Below are positions 57,501 through 64,000 of a stretch of 64,000 nt of DNA, one piece after another. Each line of letters starts with the position of its first letter. Position 1 is the first letter of the stretch. The translations under genes and the position numbers were made by a program. The DNA comes from Takakia lepidozioides (taxonomy: Eukaryota > Streptophyta > Takakiopsida > Takakiales > Takakiaceae). Location of the stretch: contig CM060731.1 in NCBI GenBank assembly GCA_030704615.1, forward strand, positions 53,196,001-53,260,000. Direction: 5' to 3'. The notes under the pieces were generated by a model that was not told where the DNA came from, made no database searches, and saw only the letters and a program-made list of their open reading frames with translations.

Positions 57501-58166
57501 AAGCTGTTAAAAAATTCTACACAATGATGTAGGATGGAACAGAAAACCCAAGTCGTCTGGCAAGGAAGGACTATTTTGTGTATATCTTACCCTCAACAAA
57601 TATTGCTGACCTTGCGGGAGTTTTTCAGGTTGGAACATGAAGCTTTTACGGTATCAATGGCAAACACAGGGAAGCCCAATACAAATGGATCTCAGTTCTT
57701 TATCACTACTGTGGGGACCCCACACTTGAATAATCATCACACAGTCTTTGGACGTGTGGTCAGTGGTCAAGATGTTGTACAGGTAACAGCCTCTTGTAAC
57801 ACCATTCACACCGACCACTTGCAATTAGAGGGTATATATGCATGATGTGATGTGTCATAGGTTAGGCAAATCCGGAGGTTCTCTGCACAACAGTCAAGCC
57901 TGAAAGTTTTTGAAATCATAAATTCCTAATTGGGCAGATCACTCTGCTTTAGATGTTGGCGGGGTCATGCCTCTTGTAAATGCAGTCTTCCATGCGTGCC
58001 ATCCCCAGGTTCTGATGTATTCTGAAGTGCTCTGTCTGAGCTGAAGACTTGATTGCTGTGCTACGCTTGTTTGCAGGAAATTGAGAATGTGGATACTACC
58101 AAGGAAGACCGACCTATTATTCCTGTGTTGATTAGAAACATTTCAGTCACGGATGAGCTGCTATAG
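54588..58166 (+). CDS. Membrane-anchored cyclophilin-type peptidyl-prolyl isomerase (CYP21-3/21-4-like N-terminus)
   Basis: Seven exons join in phase: 54588-54739, 55273-55327, 55953-56015, 56494-56579, 57251-57388, 57629-57782 and 58077-58166, giving 245 residues. The N-terminus is cytosolic and basic ([10 protein letters not shown]), followed by one transmembrane helix ([20 protein letters not shown]) at about residues 23-42, as in plant CYP21-3/21-4, which sit in the Golgi/secretory membranes. The cyclophilin domain keeps the catalytic set: [14 protein letters not shown] (Arg, Phe, Met, Gln), NGSQFFI and HHTVFGRV. The position equivalent to Trp121 of human CypA is His (TPHLNN), which usually weakens cyclosporin binding. 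It is predicted active, unlike CYP21-4, whose catalytic residues are changed. Confidence 0.93.
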
Positions 58167-59107
58167 GCAAAGTGGCCCTTTTGTCAGTCCCTTTAGTCAT
58201 AATGAAAATTTTAAGAATTGTGCAGTCTCTTCATGTTTAGCCATTGGCAATGCAGTCCCAGATAAAATGAATTTCTACATGTTGAACCAGGTTTTAGTGT
58301 CACTGTCACTTCGTTGGACCATATGGCCGTCTCTCATGGTCAGTAAGAACTAAGAACGATGGATGCTTTAGTATCGGGAGGCCTCCACTTTTGGTCAGGA
58401 GCCTTGTAGTGATGTCTCCATGTCTCCTACCCATTCTACAATTAAAGGATACTTCTTCTTTGGGCTGATTGACCTTGCACTGCGGTGACTGTTTACTCCA
58501 ATTGCTAGTATTCATTTGCATCTGGATGAGCTGGCCTAGGCATGGCTTAGCTAAGGAAATATGGTGTGGCTGATTGTCAGAGGTGAACAAGTTTTGTGGT
58601 TACAATACCACAGATAAACCACAATAGAATCCCCTCCTCTTGCCTCTTGTAGCCTCCTGTCCTAAAGCAAGCAAGCTATCTTGTGACAACTCAATTGCAA
58701 GGATTACATTTGCGGAGTTGCATGATTGGTGACCCCGCTGAGAATATGAAACTGTCCAATGACTGAGCTGCATGCTGTGAAGGCCCCCCTTTATTTTAAA
58801 CAAGCAGCAGCAGGAGCTAATCGTGACTTGTAGCTCACCCTACCATGGGATTATAAGTGACTAGGTAATGTAACCTCTGGAAAGCCTGGAACCAGCTTCC
58901 AAGATATTAATTGCACTTGTGCGCTTTCTCTCCCATAGGGTACAGAGATTCATCAGACAGCTCAGATTGCTCAATTTGTGACCCCATGCTACCTTTAGAT
59001 TATCTAGAGATGGTGTCAGAAGATTGCAGGACGGTATCAGCTGGAATTCTTGTGATGACTTGGTTGTTCTGAAGAAAAATCCAGGCCTTGGTTACAATGT
59101 CCAAATC
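58167..59107. other. Convergent intergenic region, no gene seen
   Basis: 3' flanks of the cyclophilin and methyltransferase genes; no motif recognised. Confidence 0.5.
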
Positions 59108-60354
59108 CTAGGGCGGAGATAGAACAGTGCCTACTAAAGCATACAGTGTCCATGTCATGGTACGCACGGTCTCTGCAGGCCCCCAGGCATCAGCGAACAG
59201 CTTTTGCTGGTCTTCGTTCAGGAGATCATGCCCTTGATCAAGGGCTGTTTGAACTGCTGACCATGACCGCAAATTCAGCAAGTAATCAGCCAATGATGCC
59301 TGCTTGGTGCACTCAAATTCGAAGGGTCCTGTGCCCCTTTCATCATCCACCACGGGGGCAAACGGGAATGGCATGGTCTTGTATCCCGATTCCAAATATT
59401 CAACCTCAGGTGCCCAGTAAGGAAGGGTTTTTTCATAGAAATCATCCACGACTGAATCCACAGCATCAGAAACATATGGTCGAGCTTTGTAGCACCAGGC
59501 TGCAATCACCCCTCCCGGCTTGCGCAGTACGCGCTTCACATGACCGTAGAAGCGATCAATGTCAAACCAGTGCAATGCTTCAGCGGAGATCACCAGGTCC
59601 ACTGCCCCTTCTGGACCCACCACACTAGTCACCTCCTCCAGTGAAAGGGTGGTCGATGTGAGGGCATATGTGATGTTGGGCCTCTGGATTGCGTACTTGA
59701 GCTGCTGGTCTGTGACGTCTGTCGCAATTACATTCTCATATTCCTCGGCTACCTGCAACCACGATTGAATTTGACTTGAATTCACATCATCTAGAGGTCT
59801 CTCTGTGTGCGTAAGCTCTGAAGCTGTAGTTAACCCCTGCCTGCCTACTATTGTGGGCGTAACCTAGTCCGGTGTGACCAAAAAGCCTGGATTACCACTC
59901 CACGCAGATGACCTTTCCCCCTCCAGTACCTTATGCCTGGATTACCCAGCCATGCAAACAGCATCGATCGACTTTTCCACCCTCCACAGTTCACATTCAT
60001 TTGGAACGAGAAGCCAATTCAACAAGCCTCGTATCTGCTCACTCACCTCATCATAAATAATACCCGCATACATGCAAACAGATAGATTCACATCAACCCA
60101 CTTGCAACCATCCTCCTAGAGAAATAAGGCCTGGCGCCAAAAGAAAATGGTGCCAACGAAAGCACTAAGTCGCAAGACCCGATACAGAAGAGTTCGTGCA
60201 GTACCGAAGCGGCAGCTTGGCCATTGCCAGTCCCAACATCCCAGGCCAGCGAGTGTGAAGGGGTCAGGGACGCCAAGAAGGAGAAGAGCGACGCCGGATA
60301 TGTGGGCCTGGCACTCGCATAGACGCTGGCTTGCCTCACAAACAAGTCCGCCAT
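59108..60354 (-). CDS. SAM-dependent methyltransferase, type 11 family
   Basis: Two exons join in phase: 60354-60205 and 59752-59108, giving 264 residues. The N-terminus ([16 protein letters not shown]) and motif I ([12 protein letters not shown], Asp39) are typical of the class I fold. Motif II/post-I elements are [10 protein letters not shown] and [13 protein letters not shown], followed by [14 protein letters not shown]. This matches the widespread plant and fungal group annotated as putative methyltransferase DDB_G0268948-like, whose substrate is unknown. No targeting signal is obvious, so it is probably cytosolic. The start at 60354 gives the expected MADLF N-terminus. Confidence 0.93.
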
Positions 60355-62177
60355 GACGACCGCCTGATCACCTTCTACCTCTTCCCGAGATTCTCATCTC
60401 TCGCACACAAATCTACCTTGTGATACTTATACATGAATGCGGTGCTGCACGTTGCTTATGTCACTGCTGAGGTGCCTGCGCTCACCCAGACGTCACGTGT
60501 ACACACTACTTATTGCACACATTTTCAACTGTACTCCACTGTTCACAGTCGATACAACCGAGAAGCAACAAAAATTAGCAACAAAGCCTCACATCTTCTC
60601 ACTCACCTTCATCATATACACATCCTTGCGTACAGTAGGATAGATTCCACTTGCAAACATCCGAGAGGGACATCGTGCAGCAAGACGCAAAAGCCAGTGT
60701 GTGCAGTGCCCAATGGCAGCTTCTCGCTCGTCCCTTGTCCGACCCTACCAATTATGGGACTGGTGCTTGTTTGCCGAGGATGCAGGTGTATTCATGACTG
60801 TGTCTGTGCTGGAGTAGGTCCTACGTGGAACAGGAAGTATGCTTGGAGCGCCTGGGAAGCTGTGGATCAGCTTTTTTTTTATGCACTAGATTTCGCCACT
60901 TTTCGATCCAGAAATTGGCCTCACGAAATTTACAAAAGGAATTATGGGTTAAAATATGGCACTGTTTCGCATTACTGCCCTCCCTAATGCCATCGTGTCA
61001 CTGCAATGAAGACGCTGCCTGTCGCACACGGAAAGAGCCACATGCCATTTGGGTTCGTTAGATCTAGATGATCTTGCCTATCAATTTCTAGAAACCCTAC
61101 CTGGCAAGGAGCAAACCCTTGGGTTCAAACTCTTCCCGCTTTCGCCAAGGGGTTGAGCTATGGAGGGTACTCTCATTTAGGTTTCGCTTACCCGCCTAGT
61201 ATCCGTGTCATGCACCTCCATTTAAGCAGACTTGCACGCACATGGGGCTTTGAGCAGAGTTGCTCATCTTGCACAAGATTAGTCATATTTGTCAATGGAT
61301 TGCATCCATGTGACAGAGTTGTGCTAGGCTTTGCAAGATGCAGTGTCGTTGTTACTTAGAAAAATTACCTCCCTTGTCGCTCCCATAAACCGAACACTAC
61401 ATGAGTTGAGTTCGGTTTAGCTATTAAAGTTATTCCTTAAGTCCAGGGGATGCACCGTGAGTTCGGCCAGTTTGGTCAAAAAACAGGGTGAACAGGGTGG
61501 AAGCGGACCCACAAAGTACAAGCGAGATAAAGAGGGGGCCAAACTCAAAATAGCAGGAAAAACAAGCACAAATATATTTGATCCCGTCTTCCTCCGCGGC
61601 TTGTGCTCCTTCTTACGACGTTAGAATGTTGAAAACTATTTGAAGGCGATGTTGTGCAACCGAATCAAGAACATGTGTCATAATGGTTGATGAAGATGCC
61701 AGTAGTCGAACATCACTACTAGTGTGAGTAATTGTGATGTGCTTTAGAACAGCACATGTTACTCCTCCAAACCGGAAAGTAGTTGTCAACCGCTCATACT
61801 CATAATGAAAAGAAAGAATGAAGCTCACCTACATGACGTTAAACACAATCCGTATCAATTTCTACTGTTTCAAGGGAAAAACCAGATTCTGAACATGCAG
61901 GTCTGAAAAACATCTAAATGAAATTCAAAAATCTATCATGTTTATGAAACCAAACTTGTATCATTGGGAATCGAAATAAAGCTAAGAACTAAAAATGAAA
62001 CCTTAAAACCACAATGTCAAATCTGCATTTTCAGATCTATCATTTTGTAAAGTCAAAAACATAGGATTAGAACTTACAATCTAGATATCTTTAGGACCAA
62101 TGCCGTCGGCAACTTTCAACTCATACTTGCTGTCAATCTGCCCCCCCCCCCCCACAGATATCACAACCACCGCGAGA
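60355..62177. other. Gene-poor region; poly-C tract
   Basis: Short ORFs without recognisable motifs. A run of 13 C lies at 62141-62153. Confidence 0.5.
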
Positions 62178-62618
62178 TTAGAAGTCACAAATTTCTTTCC
62201 GTGGTACAAATTCAGCGATTGATTCTATTGGAAAGTAATAGAGCTCCACAGCAGGAACGAATGGAAGAAACGCCTCAACAGTTGTGGCCGAGCTGATCCT
62301 TATTGTCATCTCGTTATCCCCCTTCTCCCACTTATGTTTAGGGCGCAAGCCAAAGTTCTCAATCCTCAAGGCTGCTCTTTTGACAAAACATTCTTCATGG
62401 TTCTTCACAAGGCTACCACTGATGGTGATTGTGACAGTCTGGATGCCATATTTGTCTATCAGATCAACATGAAGGTAAGAAAATGAAGAAGACTCTATGT
62501 TAGTCTTCTCAAAGTTTCCATACCTACTCAAAATAATACACTCAAAGGTTGCATCTCTTACATTGCAATCAAGATCATCTACAGTCAAAAGATGTCGGTT
62601 GTATCTCACAACCATCAC
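62178..62618 (-). CDS. Hypothetical protein with an RPA-like OB-fold pattern
   Basis: A 146-residue ORF with no close family that I recognise. The middle (SYLHVDLIDKYGIQTVTI, KNHEECFVKRAALRIENFGL, EMTIRISSATTVE) has the strand pattern and spacing of replication-protein-A large-subunit OB folds, as carried by plant RPA1 paralogues and by Helitron-encoded RPA-like proteins. It could be one exon of such a gene or a transposon relic. Base composition is AT-rich like its flanks. No helicase or Rep domain was seen nearby. Confidence 0.4.
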   Translation of the reverse strand: MMVVRYNRHLLTVDDLDCNVRDATFECIILSRYGNFEKTNIESSSFSYLHVDLIDKYGIQTVTITISGSLVKNHEECFVKRAALRIENFGLRPKHKWEKGDNEMTIRISSATTVEAFLPFVPAVELYYFPIESIAEFVPRKEICDF

Positions 62619-63529
62619 ACTATCCGAAATACAAGATTACCTGAAAACAATGAAAACAATGAAGACAAAGGAAATAAATAATAGCTAAACAATCTGTGCT
62701 TAAGACCTCATCTATTTTATATAGAATAGAGAATGGTTTTGAGTATAGTAATATAAAAATATTTGTATTTTGTATATTTCAATAATCACCAGCAAATGCC
62801 AGTACTGTTGGATGAGAGCTCACTACACTTAATTCATGTTAGCCCTCTCCTGCCCCAAACTGTCTGACTGCCCATTCTTATGGCACTTACACAGATTGTC
62901 TCTCAAGTATCACGAAGCTTTTGTCAATAAAGAAGCCCCGAGTTACCCCGTACATTTGAGAACTTAAGTACTTAGCAGCACAACAAACACAACTGCTAGC
63001 TGATCAGAGAAAATGTTCCGCGTAAGGGGCATTGGCTCCCAATATAACCACCAGGGATTACATGAACGCTATTTCTAATATCACGCAGCTATGGAGGAGG
63101 GATGAGAGAAAGAGGAACAACGGAGGTCGTGATGCTTACTGTGCGTCTTCCTTCGAAGCAAAGACTGAATGGTTGTACTTTATGCATGGAAATGATGCCA
63201 CGACTGATGGCTCCATTCCCCGCAAGCTTCGATCAACCTGAAATGAAAACAGGCTTGCATGCTGGTGCTTTCCGTGAATTGATCCAATGACTTGCCTAGA
63301 CTTTCAAGGGAACCAATTTTAGTCCTCCCATCAGACTACATCCAACTTCCCACATTCAAAATACCATGGCATATATATAGATGATGGGATCTAGCACTCT
63401 GTAGACGCTCACTGGTGGTTACAAGTACTGCGACTCTTTAGGCGCGAGACTGCCCAACTGCATTGTCCCAACCACCCAAGCTGCAGTACATCCCACTGCC
63501 ACTTTGACTTGCTCATTCTTGTCTATTGT
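62619..63529. other. Intergenic, no gene seen
   Basis: AT-rich to about 62800, then mixed; short ORFs only. Confidence 0.5.
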
Positions 63530-63870
63530 TCATCGTCAAGCTTCACCCCTTCCCCCATCATTTGCTTTCAGGTCTCCAAAGCCTCATCCCGCGCTCCTGC
63601 TCTGCACACCCTGCAAGCATCGCGTTCCACGACACCACTTCTCGTTTGGCCATGGTGTTGAACACTCCCTTGGCATCCTCAATAAACCCACATTTGGCAT
63701 ACTTGTTCACCAGGGCAGGGTTCAGAATGACATCTGGTACAAATCCAGCTTTGACGATGTCACCATGGACCTCTTTCCCCTTTTCTAGAGATCCTAGCCT
63801 TGCACACGCATTGCAAACACAAACAAACGTGATGTGGTTGGGCTTCACCCTTCGTACAGCAATTGCTCAA
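63530..63870 (-). pseudogene. PPR fragment of the PPR-2 subfamily
   Basis: One L-S-P triplet is readable: FVCVCNACARLGSLEKGKEV, then FVPDVILNPALVNKYAKCGF and EDAKGVFNTMAKREVVSWNA. The subfamily hallmarks VCVCNACA and DAKGVF match PPR-2, not PPR-1 or PPR-3. Frameshifts occur on both sides: near 63850 between the preceding repeat and KPNHITF, and near 63600 followed by a stop. No further repeats are present, so this is an isolated, broken piece. Confidence 0.85.
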
Positions 63871-64000
63871 CAGACTGATTTAATGTAAACTCAGGGCAGG
63901 GATCCTACCTTTGAATAACAAACAGAAGCAGAGAGGAAATGGAGAGTAATTGCAACGAACTCAACTAATCACACTAGTTCCTATGATCAATTGCATTTGC

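Overview
The window is nuclear DNA of a land plant. It holds spliced genes with introns of roughly 60 to 1,000 bases, plastid and peroxisome genes of plant type, and several intronless or nearly intronless PLS-class PPR genes with DYW editing domains. The abundance of canonical DYW genes and pseudogenes, plus a SAXO/STOP-like microtubule-protein fragment (a family linked to motile cilia), points to a seed-free plant such as a lycophyte, fern or bryophyte. That placement is inference.

Left part (1-28,700): a cluster of related PPR-DYW sequences. PPR-1 is at 3068-5986 (+), with decayed upstream exons. A tandem pseudogene copy lies at about 6120-7325. PPR-2 is at 19,228-22,134 (+), with a dead DYW remnant to 22,451. 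PPR-3 is at about 24,495-27,182 (-) and has an intact DYW domain. Between them are a SAXO-like exon (8233-8538, -), a seven-exon plastid-type patatin-like lipase gene (11,222-16,142, +) and a LINE remnant (about 23,080-23,450). Upstream of PPR-1 and PPR-2 I see exons encoding the PDF motif of plant organellar single-stranded-DNA-binding (OSB) proteins. In PPR-2 the last PDF motif is spliced in frame with the PPR array, which suggests an OSB-PPR chimera. I do not know of a described protein of this kind.

Right part (29,747-60,354): housekeeping genes whose exons I could join with consistent phases. They are a PUX11/UBXN4-like UBX protein (+), coproporphyrinogen III oxidase (+), ketol-acid reductoisomerase (-), a SASA-type carbohydrate esterase (+), PEX11 (-), a membrane-anchored cyclophilin (+) and a SAM-dependent methyltransferase (-). 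KARI/esterase and PEX11/cyclophilin are head-to-head pairs about 1.1-1.2 kb apart. CPOX/KARI and cyclophilin/methyltransferase are convergent. The UBX gene carries one intron with U12-type signals and one probable GC-AG intron. A KARI intron carries a tRNA-derived SINE.

The right end (60,355-64,000) is gene-poor. It has an unassigned ORF with an RPA-like OB-fold pattern (62,178-62,618, -) and a broken PPR fragment of the PPR-2 subfamily (about 63,530-63,870, -). The genes share no single pathway. Several act in organelles: heme and branched-chain amino-acid synthesis in the plastid, PEX11 in the peroxisome, and the PPRs presumably in plastid or mitochondrial RNA editing.
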